12,981 nt of DNA from Desulfuromusa sp. (GTDB lineage Bacteria > Desulfobacterota > Desulfuromonadia > Desulfuromonadales > Geopsychrobacteraceae), in contig JAGGWI010000086.1 in NCBI GenBank assembly GCA_021157505.1, positions 1-12,981 on the forward strand, written 5' to 3'. Made by a program: the position numbers and the translations under genes. The notes under the pieces were generated by a model. The model had not been told where the DNA came from, did not search any database, and saw only the letters and a list, made by a program, of their open reading frames with translations. Positions 1 through 6,716 of this stretch are shown here, one piece after another. Each line of letters opens with the position of its first letter. Positions within the stretch are counted from its first letter, which is position 1.

Positions 1-150
1 GACAATTGAGGCAATAGCAAAGCGCAGAAATGCGGCAGCAAAGGGTTCAACCTCCCCGACAAGCAGCCGCCCAGCAATGAAAGTTCCTCCCCAGAATAGT
101 GCCATCAGCAGGAGCTTTAAATAGGTTGTAAGGTTGGTTTGATTAGACAT
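1..150 (-). CDS. EamA/DMT-superfamily permease, N-terminal fragment cut by the window edge
   Basis: The minus strand opens at an ATG (148-150) and stays open for 50 codons to base 1, so only the N-terminus is present. It begins MSNQTNLTTYLKLLLMALFW, followed by a G-G-T-F-I-A-G-R stretch and then an E-P-F-A-A-A-F-L-R-F segment. This is the usual start of drug/metabolite transporters: a first membrane helix with an aromatic-Gly-Gly turn, then a P-rich loop and an F-x-R-F second helix. The family exports or imports small metabolites and amino acids through ten inner-membrane helices; the substrate cannot be told from sequence. It starts 51 bases after the stop of the permease gene upstream of it (202-1071), in the same direction, so the two are probably co-transcribed and may have arisen by duplication. 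No strong Shine-Dalgarno precedes the ATG. Confidence 0.8.
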   Translation of the reverse strand, partial: MSNQTNLTTYLKLLLMALFWGGTFIAGRLLVGEVEPFAAAFLRFAIASIV

Positions 151-201
151 TGGTCAACTTATACACCATTTAAATATGAGTGAGGTGATAAAATTATTGA
201 A

Positions 202-1071
202 CTAATCGAACTGTGGTTCGGGAGGTCGATTCTTCCCCCAATATTCATGTAATAACAATGAAAATAACAGGACTGCTCCGCCGATGCAGAGTCGGGTCAG
301 GTTGGCGTCACGGTTCCAGATCAGCAGGTTGACGATCAGTCCGGCAGGAACCAGAGCATTGTTCATAATCGCCAGGGTTCCGGCATCAACCCTAGTCGCC
401 CCCTTGTTCCAGAAAAAATAGCCGAGACCTGAAGCGATCAGTCCCAGATAGAGGAGGATTTCCCACTGCAATGGAGTCGTTGGTAGTTTGGCCGGATTGC
501 CAAACAGAAACCAGGTGATAATGGTGACAACCAGGGCTCCCAAATAGAAATAACCAAAAACAGCGCGCTGCGGTAGTTTCAGATCCTCCCGCTCTAAAAG
601 AACTTTATAGCCGACCTGTCCAATGGCAAAACAGATATTGGCCCCCTGAACCACCAGAAACCCGCCAAAGACCTGATCGCCAATTGAACTGTAACGGATA
701 ATTGCCGCACCGAGAACAGCAACCAGCGCGGTAATCAGGTATCTGAAGCTGAAACGTCCTTGTAATAGATCAAAAAGCAGGGTCACGTAAATCGGAGTCA
801 GAATTGTAAAGATTAAAACTTCCGGAACGCTGAGCAATAAAAATGATTGATAATAGAAAACATACATACAGCCTAGTTGAATCGCTCCCAGAACCATCAG
901 TTTGGCTGCAAGGGCTAGCGGAACCCGGCGGATAAATGGGAGAAAAACCATTGTGGCCAGGGCCACCCGGGTGAGTACGGAGAAATAGGCATCCACTTGT
1001 CCTGCCAGATAGACTCCGATCAAGCTGAAAGAAAATGCCCAGAGGATTGTGATTGCGATGAGATAGCCCAT
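202..1071 (-). CDS. EamA-family (DMT superfamily) transporter
   Basis: The product is about 289 residues, the normal size of a two-EamA-repeat permease, and is almost entirely hydrophobic with about ten predicted helices. The first repeat opens with MGYLIAITILWAFSFSLIG, an F-S/aromatic signature typical of the family. The second repeat begins near residue 140 (FGGFLVVQGANICFAIGQV) and ends with a helix pair before a polar tail, GKNRPPEPQFD. Members export or import amino acids, carboxylates or other small metabolites; the substrate here is unknown. I prefer the ATG at 1069-1071 over the one 18 bases upstream (1087-1089), because AAGGGG lies seven bases before the former and nothing comparable precedes the latter. 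A second permease follows 51 bases downstream. Nothing in the sequence ties it to the lipid cluster, and the 160-base gap from the neighbouring operon suggests its own promoter. Confidence 0.88.
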   Translation of the reverse strand: MGYLIAITILWAFSFSLIGVYLAGQVDAYFSVLTRVALATMVFLPFIRRVPLALAAKLMVLGAIQLGCMYVFYYQSFLLLSVPEVLIFTILTPIYVTLLFDLLQGRFSFRYLITALVAVLGAAIIRYSSIGDQVFGGFLVVQGANICFAIGQVGYKVLLEREDLKLPQRAVFGYFYLGALVVTIITWFLFGNPAKLPTTPLQWEILLYLGLIASGLGYFFWNKGATRVDAGTLAIMNNALVPAGLIVNLLIWNRDANLTRLCIGGAVLLFSLLLHEYWGKNRPPEPQFD

Positions 1072-1123
1072 GTGGTTGCCCCTTGGCATGGTATTTTTTA
1101 AAGGATGTGATTCAGGAATAGTA

Positions 1124-1153
1124 AATAAAGCAGATAAATATCAGGCTAGTCAA
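1124..1153 (-). promoter_or_regulatory. Possible sigma-70 type promoter for the permease pair
   Basis: Read on the minus strand, TTGACT (1148-1153) is followed after 18 bases by TTTATT (1124-1129), a 5/6 and a 4/6 match to the -35 and -10 consensus. It lies about 50 bases upstream of the preferred permease start, in AT-rich sequence. Such a match is not rare by chance, so this is tentative. Confidence 0.35.
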
Positions 1154-1211
1154 CCAAAAAATAAACAAAGGTTTACTAGTGAGCCTATAGCCGGGGAATA
1201 GGAGGGAAAGG

Positions 1212-1231
1212 TATTCTGCTGTAACAGAATA
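1212..1231. repeat. Perfect 7-bp inverted repeat after the Tam41-like gene
   Basis: TATTCTG (1212-1218) and CAGAATA (1225-1231) form a perfect seven-base stem around a six-base loop, ending exactly where the minus-strand gene 1232-2200 stops. The position suits a transcription end or 3' mRNA stabiliser for that operon. The stem is AT-rich and is followed, in the direction of transcription, by a pyrimidine run rather than a clean T-tract, so it is not a convincing intrinsic terminator. Confidence 0.35.
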
Positions 1232-2200
1232 TTAACGGAAGGCCCCGCGTCGGAATAAACACCAGACAATAACCAGGATTGCTAATGGTGGTATGCGTTT
1301 CAAGGTGGCTCCGACCTCAACTCTAACTCCGGAATGGCGCTCTATTTTCCAGAGGATGTAGTCGACTCCCCCTTTGAATGTCAGGACCCCTTTTGCCAGA
1401 CGCAGAACGGAGAGCACCTTCCCCTGGATTGCTCTGACACGCCAGGAAAATCCGTTTAAACGACGCCCTTTCGCTGGAATTTGTACCTGATAGCAGTGCG
1501 GAGTGACATCTGTTTGGGTGGTTACGGTAAAACAACTGTTTTCAAAAACCACATGAGTCAACTCCTGATAATAATCTGGATCACTATCAAACAGGCGAGC
1601 CGCTCTGTCGGGCTTTTCGGTTCGTAGTTCTGAGCGGTAGCTGAGGCTAAGACCCCGCACCCATAAATCCTGAGCACTAAAGGCCGATTCCATTTGCGGC
1701 AGCGAGTGACGGACAAACGTCATAACGGCACAGGCTAAGGATTCTATCACCTCAGCAGTGATCTCCTCATTGTGACTATAGATCAAGCCACATTTTTGTG
1801 AGAATCTCCCCCACAGATAGGAATGAAACCAGCGGTCTGTCCCGTTACGAAAATCGGCCAGAGTGAGTACGGCATACTTTGCGCGGAGGATACGACCCTG
1901 AAACGGAACTTCCAGATAAAAGACGTTAGGTGGGATCAGGTGGTTGAAAAATGCCAGAGACCGGTTTTTAAATGCAGCGCGGTAGTCATTAACCAGCAGG
2001 TAAAGATCGACCAGTCCATCATCAACATCACCGTTGCGCAGACATGAACCATAAAACAGCACCGCACGAACCGACTCACCGTGGTCGCCACGGGCAGCTT
2101 CAATCAGAGCGCTGATCGCAGGGGTGATCTCTTGAGTCGTCTGTACTTTGATCAAGTCCAGAAGTTTTTTCGGGATATTTGACGGTTCCAGGTTTTTCAT
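1232..2200 (-). CDS. Tam41/Mmp37-like nucleotidyltransferase, putative CTP:phospholipid cytidylyltransferase
   Basis: This protein of about 322 residues shows a nucleotidyltransferase-fold core: a Y-G-S-C-L turn at residues 50-54, followed by V-D-L-Y-L-L-V-N-D at 64-72. That second motif has one acidic residue then hydrophobics, as in mitochondrial Tam41 (CDP-diacylglycerol synthase), rather than the D-x-D of ordinary nucleotidyltransferases. Further along it keeps the Tam41 pattern: an R-x-K-Y-x-V-L-T strand near 105-112, a Y-L-W-G-R-F-S-Q-K segment near 128-136, and a D-L-W-V-R-G-L-S-L-S-Y block near 178-188. Tam41 converts phosphatidate and CTP to CDP-diacylglycerol as a membrane-associated enzyme; here a short hydrophobic stretch near the C-terminus (about 303-316) could anchor it. 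It follows the lipid kinase by 25 bases in one operon, which would supply a phosphorylated lipid substrate. The ATG at 2198-2200 is chosen because an upstream GTG (2257) would overlap the kinase. The family call is from remembered alignments, not a search. Confidence 0.62.
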   Translation of the reverse strand: MKNLEPSNIPKKLLDLIKVQTTQEITPAISALIEAARGDHGESVRAVLFYGSCLRNGDVDDGLVDLYLLVNDYRAAFKNRSLAFFNHLIPPNVFYLEVPFQGRILRAKYAVLTLADFRNGTDRWFHSYLWGRFSQKCGLIYSHNEEITAEVIESLACAVMTFVRHSLPQMESAFSAQDLWVRGLSLSYRSELRTEKPDRAARLFDSDPDYYQELTHVVFENSCFTVTTQTDVTPHCYQVQIPAKGRRLNGFSWRVRAIQGKVLSVLRLAKGVLTFKGGVDYILWKIERHSGVRVEVGATLKRIPPLAILVIVWCLFRRGAFR

Positions 2201-2225
2201 TGACTGTAAAATTGCCTCATCTGTG

Positions 2226-3302
2226 TCAGCATAAAAACATGACCGGACCGGCAGCACTTATGGTGAGCGGTCCTTGTCCAATAGCGTATAATTCCCCGTC
2301 GAGGGTGAAATCACCCTCTATTTCCAGTTGTACCTCATGGATATTGTGACTGACAAAACCATTTTCCGGGGTTGCATAACGATTCTTTTGCCAGCGGAAC
2401 AGTGAGGGTATCACTCGAAATAGATATTTTGGCTCAGCAGCGACTTCGGTATAGCGTAATGGGGCATTTTCTTCGGTTCCCCAGTAGGGCTGCATCCCGA
2501 AAAACAAACGATTGAGGGTGCTGATGAGGACAAAAAGATTCAACCTCTCTTCTGCTGGGCGCCCATCAAGCCGGGATCTGGTCGAAAGGGGCGGAACTTT
2601 ATCGTGGTTCTTGCGGAGAATAGCCAGCAACATTTGCATCAGGGTGAGGGCCGGCATAATCTGACCCCGCCAGCCCATCGGGTTAACCCCGCGGTGAAAT
2701 TCTTTTATCCCCTGGCATATAACTCCGGCACCAAAAAACATTCCGCACTGGGTGGATTGTCCATCTCCCCTCTGAACCCGCAGGATCGGGCAGGGGCGGA
2801 GAGTCAGGCTTGAATCTGTAGACTTTGCCCAGCGGAGGGCCTGCGACAGGCCCTTTGTGGCCGACCCGGGAATACCGACATCTCTGGGGAGCATACTGGT
2901 GGTTCCCGCGCATAGCAGGGCAAGCAGCGGCGGTTTGGAAAAAATCTCAGCACGCTCAATGAGGGTTAACACGGCTTGAACCGTCCCGTCCCCGCCATTG
3001 ATAATGACCAGTTCAACCCCGTTTTGGGAAAAGAATGAGAGGGCTTCGGTCATCCCCTCCAGAGTAGATGCTTCACGATGCAGAACTTCCGGCCATTGAG
3101 CCAGAATATTGTAAATTTTCCCCAGTCCTTTTTTGTTGCCCCCACTGCGTGGATTTGTCAGCACTCCTACCTGCAGGGACTTCCCATTTGAAAAGTCCTC
3201 TCGCTGGGGATCCGGGATGTTTACAATAGCGTTAATGGTCGTCTCCAGCGGCAGTATCGGGACGTTGACAAAACCATCTCTGGATCGTAGAAAGTTGTCC
3301 AT
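2226..3302 (-). CDS. Diacylglycerol/sphingoid-type lipid kinase (DAGK catalytic domain, YegS/LCB5 family)
   Basis: The protein carries the two hallmarks of the DAGK catalytic domain: the N-P-R-S-G-G-N phosphate-binding loop (about residues 50-56 from the ATG at 3302) and the G-G-D-G-T nucleotide motif (about 103-107), preceded by hydrophobic V-E-L-V-I-I-N. Near the C-terminus, F-T-L-D-G-E-L-Y matches the conserved D-G-E of the family's second domain. These enzymes transfer the ATP gamma-phosphate to a lipid hydroxyl: diacylglycerol, sphingoid base or ceramide. The neighbours (a CDP-alcohol phosphotransferase upstream, a Tam41-like cytidylyltransferase downstream) and the bCerS-like gene elsewhere in the cluster favour ceramide or a related lipid, by inference. 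The start is unsettled: ATGs at 3317 and 3302 lie within the upstream gene without a Shine-Dalgarno, while an ATT at 3234-3236 overlaps the upstream TAA with GGAG six bases before it. The catalytic domain is intact with any of these. Confidence 0.85.
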   Translation of the reverse strand: MDNFLRSRDGFVNVPILPLETTINAIVNIPDPQREDFSNGKSLQVGVLTNPRSGGNKKGLGKIYNILAQWPEVLHREASTLEGMTEALSFFSQNGVELVIINGGDGTVQAVLTLIERAEIFSKPPLLALLCAGTTSMLPRDVGIPGSATKGLSQALRWAKSTDSSLTLRPCPILRVQRGDGQSTQCGMFFGAGVICQGIKEFHRGVNPMGWRGQIMPALTLMQMLLAILRKNHDKVPPLSTRSRLDGRPAEERLNLFVLISTLNRLFFGMQPYWGTEENAPLRYTEVAAEPKYLFRVIPSLFRWQKNRYATPENGFVSHNIHEVQLEIEGDFTLDGELYAIGQGPLTISAAGPVMFLC

Positions 3303-4455
3303 TGACCGGATCAGCATCGAGGAACCAGGAGCGGAGCGGTCCCGTCTCTTTCTTATATTCAAATCCCATTTTCAGGCGATAGGCAAGGAAAATACTGGAG
3401 AGAACTGTCCACATACAGACGACAAAGATACCGAAATCTGCCCGGCCATAGAAAATAAACAGGGTCAACAGCAGCAGGTTGGGGTTACGTCGCCCGGTAA
3501 TCAGTCTGAAACAGGAATCAAGAGTCTGCCAGCAAAAAATTCCTGAGGGTTCAAGAAAATGGGTAAAAAGTCCTTCACATAGCCGGCCAGCGAGATAACC
3601 GATAAAGGTCAGCCAAATGATAAAGGTGAGAGGAAGAGCCATAATTTCTGGATGGGTCGTTTGCAGACTCAACCCCCAGGCAATGTACCAGAGTGGCGGG
3701 AAAATCAGGTCAATAGCGTGATCGAAGATATTCCCGAAGGAGCTGTAATTGATAGTGACCCGAGCTAATTTTCCATCCACCGTATCGAGAAACGTCATCA
3801 GCCAGGCTGACAGCAGTCCCCATGCGTAAGCCCCATAATAAAATTGCAGCAAGGCCATGATTGAGAGAACCAGACTTACACTGGTTACAAGGTTCGGGCT
3901 AATTCCGTGCCGGGCGCAATATCCGGTGACCCATTGGGCCGGTTTTGGCCAGAGCCATTTTGTTACCAGGTCGGTGACCCCTTTGTATGAACCCGAAAAG
4001 AGCCGTTTTTCCAAGCGCCGACGATTCTGTTCAGTAATTGGGAACAGATAGGGTGGGTCAATTTTAAGTAAACTTTTCAGATAGACAGGAACCAGAGTTT
4101 CGGGTGATTCTCGCCGTAACCCCACAGGATATTCCTCGCTGGCATCGGCACAAAGGATTTTTTCCATCTGGTCAGCTAGTTTGCTGGAAACATAAGCAGC
4201 AACAGGTTGAGGTCCCTGTGGGCTATTGAATTCCAGAATGACGTCACCGGTTTCAATCATGTTGGTGATGATCCGCTGGTCATAGAGAAAGTCGCCGCGC
4301 AGGAGCAGAACAGTATCTGCTTCAGTAAGGGACTGAGCCCCCTCTTGGATAGCGTGAACTCCCGCTTTCTTAAGCGTGCGTTCAAGCCGTTCACGAGAGG
4401 ATAATCCCCATAGTTGAAGAGAATTTTCTTGTAGAATTCGCGCGTAGATTGCCAT
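3232..4455 (-). CDS. CDP-alcohol phosphatidyltransferase with an N-terminal degenerate nucleotidyltransferase domain
   Basis: The product is about 407 residues in two parts. Residues ~170-370 form a polytopic CDP-alcohol phosphatidyltransferase with a complete active-site signature: D224-x2-D227-G228-x2-A231-R232-x8-G241-x3-D245-x3-D249, plus about six membrane helices. This family joins a CDP-activated lipid or alcohol to a hydroxyl partner with release of CMP, using two metal ions. The first ~150 residues resemble the middle of a sugar-type nucleotidyltransferase: S-S-R-E-R-L-E-R-T-L-K-K-A-G matches the segment after the usual P-loop, and L-L-L-R-G-D-F-L-Y-D resembles its metal-binding strand. 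The N-terminal glycine-rich NTP loop is absent, so this half is probably not catalytic alone. The arrangement recalls the bifunctional inositol-1-phosphate cytidylyltransferase / di-inositol-phosphate phosphate synthase. An ATG at 4455 is used; a TTG three codons upstream is possible. It heads the operon with the kinase, overlapping it by about 70 bases. Confidence 0.86.
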   Translation of the reverse strand: MAIYARILQENSLQLWGLSSRERLERTLKKAGVHAIQEGAQSLTEADTVLLLRGDFLYDQRIITNMIETGDVILEFNSPQGPQPVAAYVSSKLADQMEKILCADASEEYPVGLRRESPETLVPVYLKSLLKIDPPYLFPITEQNRRRLEKRLFSGSYKGVTDLVTKWLWPKPAQWVTGYCARHGISPNLVTSVSLVLSIMALLQFYYGAYAWGLLSAWLMTFLDTVDGKLARVTINYSSFGNIFDHAIDLIFPPLWYIAWGLSLQTTHPEIMALPLTFIIWLTFIGYLAGRLCEGLFTHFLEPSGIFCWQTLDSCFRLITGRRNPNLLLLTLFIFYGRADFGIFVVCMWTVLSSIFLAYRLKMGFEYKKETGPLRSWFLDADPVNGQLSTIQRWFCQRPDTAAGDDH

Positions 4456-4578
4456 AGCTATCAACTTTAATAAGAGCTTTTCGGGGGATTGTGAAATCTG
4501 CTCCGAGTTCGGTTAAGAGACTCTTCTCCAGAATAAACAGCGGTAGAATAAATAAGCCGTCTACTATATACTCACTGG

Positions 4579-5598
4579 ATGGTGAATGTAAAGATAGAGA
4601 GAGGGCCCTTCGATGCGGAGGGTGAACCGGAAACAGCAGGAGTATCCGGTTCAAAGAGCCTCTCTCTGGCACACATCTCTGATCCCCACTTAACTTCGTT
4701 AACCAACATAAAAATTTCTCAATTATTTAATAAGCGGATACAGGGATATTTGTCCTGGTTGCGTAAACGGCGGTTTATCCATCGTCGTGAAATCATTGAT
4801 TTTCTTCTGGAAGATTTGGATCTCACCCAACCAGACCATATCACCGTGACCGGTGATCTGACCCATCTTGGTTTGCCCATGGAATATGCTGAGGCCAGGC
4901 AATGGTTAGACTCTCTTGGCTCCCCGGAACAGGTGACCGTGATTCCGGGTAATCATGAAGCTTATTCGGGCCGGGACTGGTTCGAATCCTGTTCCATGTG
5001 GGCCCCTTACCTTGAGTCTGACACCGAGTTGAAAATTGCCAGAACGGCAAATTTTTTCCCCAGTCTGCGTATTCGTGAAGGGGTTGCTCTTATCGGTCTC
5101 TGTTCAGCAAGACCCAGTCCACCGTTTATGGCGACTGGTGGCCTTGGACAGGAGCAGCTGTCAGGATTGGAAACACTGCTACAGCAGACCGGCAATCAGG
5201 GCCTTTTGCGAGTTGTCCTGATCCATCATCCTCCCGTAACAGGAACGGTAAAATGGCGCAAACGTCTCACCGATAGTCAGTTGTTTATGGATGTCCTGGA
5301 ACGGTGTGGAGCGGAGCTGGTGTTGCATGGTCATGCTCACATCCCCACCTTTTCAAATATAGAAACGCCTGCCGGTACCATCCCGGTGATCGGTGCGCCA
5401 TCTGCGTCAGAATTAAACCGCTGGTCGGGAAACTACGCCAAGTATAATATCTATCAGTTGAGAAAAACTGCGGCAAATTGGGAGATGACCATGCAGGTTC
5501 GGGGTTATTCTGCCACCAGGCAGCGCTTCATTCCGGAACAGGAGGTTGCTCTGACTCTCCCCGCCATTCAGAACATATTTCAGCCAAAGAGTAGTTAG
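4579..5598 (+). CDS. Calcineurin-like metallophosphoesterase
   Basis: At 339 residues, this shows all five metallophosphoesterase blocks in order: D35-P-H37, G92-D93-L-T-H, G124-N125-H126-E127, H216-H217-P-P and G251-H252-A-H254. The dinuclear metal site is therefore intact. The spacing fits the class III cyclic-nucleotide phosphodiesterase-like/LpxH-like group of soluble hydrolases that cleave phosphomono- or diesters. No signal peptide is visible; the first ~26 residues are polar and low in conserved features. The gene diverges from the CDP-alcohol phosphatidyltransferase operon (123-base gap) and converges with lptG (12-base gap), so it sits inside the lipid cluster but forms its own transcript. 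A plausible job is removing a phosphate from a head-group intermediate, as phosphatidylglycerophosphate phosphatase does after PgsA, but a general phosphodiesterase role cannot be excluded. No clear ribosome-binding site precedes ATG 4579, so the true start may differ by a few codons. Confidence 0.87.
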   Translation: MVNVKIERGPFDAEGEPETAGVSGSKSLSLAHISDPHLTSLTNIKISQLFNKRIQGYLSWLRKRRFIHRREIIDFLLEDLDLTQPDHITVTGDLTHLGLPMEYAEARQWLDSLGSPEQVTVIPGNHEAYSGRDWFESCSMWAPYLESDTELKIARTANFFPSLRIREGVALIGLCSARPSPPFMATGGLGQEQLSGLETLLQQTGNQGLLRVVLIHHPPVTGTVKWRKRLTDSQLFMDVLERCGAELVLHGHAHIPTFSNIETPAGTIPVIGAPSASELNRWSGNYAKYNIYQLRKTAANWEMTMQVRGYSATRQRFIPEQEVALTLPAIQNIFQPKSS

Positions 5599-5610
5599 TC
5601 CGACAGCCTC

Positions 5611-6678
5611 CTAAGGGATGCGTAGCATCAGCCAGAGAGTGAGCATGATGATAATCGCCAGGGGGAGGAGAGTTGTAAATGCGGGATGGAGTCCGATAAG
5701 AAGCCCCGTATAACCGAGTGCCTGATCAAAATAGTAGTAAGATATTCCGAGAATTGTTCCCAGAGTCACCCTCCGTCCGGAGCTGGCTTCCCGCGCCGGG
5801 CCAAAGACAAAAGGCAAAGAGAAAAAAATCATTGCTCCCACTTTGAGCGGCAGGGTTGATTTTTGCCATAGCGAGAGGATGTACGGATCGGGGTTTTGCC
5901 CCCTTTGTCGGAGAACCTGAATATATTGGTAGAGGGTACTGATAGAAAACATGCTCGGAGTAACACTCAGAAGATCGACCTGTTTGGTATTGAGGAAAAC
6001 ATCCAGAGTCAGGGTGGGCATCTTTTGATCAATAATCCCCTGCTCCAGGAAGGTGATCTGTCTGATGTCCCGACATATCCAGCGACCGCCGGGGCCAATT
6101 TCCGCACTGCGGGCAGTAATAAAGCGGGAGGGTTTCCCCTTCTCATCAAACTCATAGACACTGAGATCATCAAGCCCTTTGCCGTAAGTAGAAGATCTGA
6201 CGTTGATGAAACGGTTTTTGTCCCGGGTCCAGAAACCCCCTTCCGGAAGGAGGGTTCCCGTGTCTGAAAGGGCGACTTCACGATTTATCCAGGCCCGTTG
6301 ATCCAGCGGCGGAACCACAAATTGGGCGAGGATCAGGACCCCAAACATCATGACGATTCCTGTGGTTAAGACCACTCGTGAAATCCGGAATACAGAAAAG
6401 CCACAGGCCCTCATTGCCAGTAACTCATCCCCGTTTGCCAGAGTTCCAAGGGCGACAATACTCCCCAGCAGGGAAGTGATTGCGGCGAGGTTTAGAATTC
6501 GACCCGGTGTGGTATAGGCGATGTAGGTGAAGAGATCAGCTAATTGATAATTCCCTTTACCAACGTCATCAAGCTGCCCAACCAGCTCGATGATGGTGAA
6601 CATCGCTGTCAGAATCAGCAGCACCAGCATCCATCCCCAGACCAATCGGAGACCTATGTAACGATTGAGTATTCTCAT
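5611..6678 (-). CDS. lptG: LptG-type permease of an Lpt lipid exporter
   Basis: This 355-residue protein has the YjgP/YjgQ architecture: three N-terminal membrane helices (about 11-35, 60-80, 100-122), a periplasmic beta-jellyroll domain (about 125-270), and three C-terminal helices (about 277-297, 303-325, 332-352). Between helices 2 and 3, A-N-G-D-E-L-L-A-M-R-A-C-G-F-S (81-95) is the cytoplasmic coupling helix that contacts LptB. G-F-W-T-R-D-K-N-R-F-I-N-V (148-160) is the LptG-like start of the jellyroll. With LptF and LptB it forms the ABC transporter that extracts lipopolysaccharide from the inner membrane and passes it to LptC/LptA. AAGGATCC before the ATG gives a good ribosome-binding site. 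It lies 38 bases after lptF. No lptB, lptC or lptA is in the window. Because the neighbours are lipid-synthesis genes, it may be a specialised copy that exports the lipid made here; only the rest of the genome can show whether a second pair exists. Confidence 0.9.
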   Translation of the reverse strand: MRILNRYIGLRLVWGWMLVLLILTAMFTIIELVGQLDDVGKGNYQLADLFTYIAYTTPGRILNLAAITSLLGSIVALGTLANGDELLAMRACGFSVFRISRVVLTTGIVMMFGVLILAQFVVPPLDQRAWINREVALSDTGTLLPEGGFWTRDKNRFINVRSSTYGKGLDDLSVYEFDEKGKPSRFITARSAEIGPGGRWICRDIRQITFLEQGIIDQKMPTLTLDVFLNTKQVDLLSVTPSMFSISTLYQYIQVLRQRGQNPDPYILSLWQKSTLPLKVGAMIFFSLPFVFGPAREASSGRRVTLGTILGISYYYFDQALGYTGLLIGLHPAFTTLLPLAIIIMLTLWLMLRIP

Positions 6679-6716
6679 GGATCCTTGAATCGAACGAAAA
6701 CCAAGTTAACTTAAAT

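Noticed and set aside
3133..3546. Open frame of 137 codons on the plus strand
   Set aside because: It is opposite the overlap of the lipid kinase and CDP-alcohol phosphatidyltransferase, both with clear motifs, and has no ribosome-binding site or domain.
4515..4525. AAGAGACTCTT palindrome between the divergent phosphoesterase and CDP-alcohol genes
   Set aside because: A five-base dyad with a one-base centre is too short to call an operator without conservation data.
4391..4672. Minus-strand frame of 93 codons spanning the gap between two divergent genes
   Set aside because: It overlaps both flanking genes, has no domain signature and low-complexity ends, and no ribosome-binding site.
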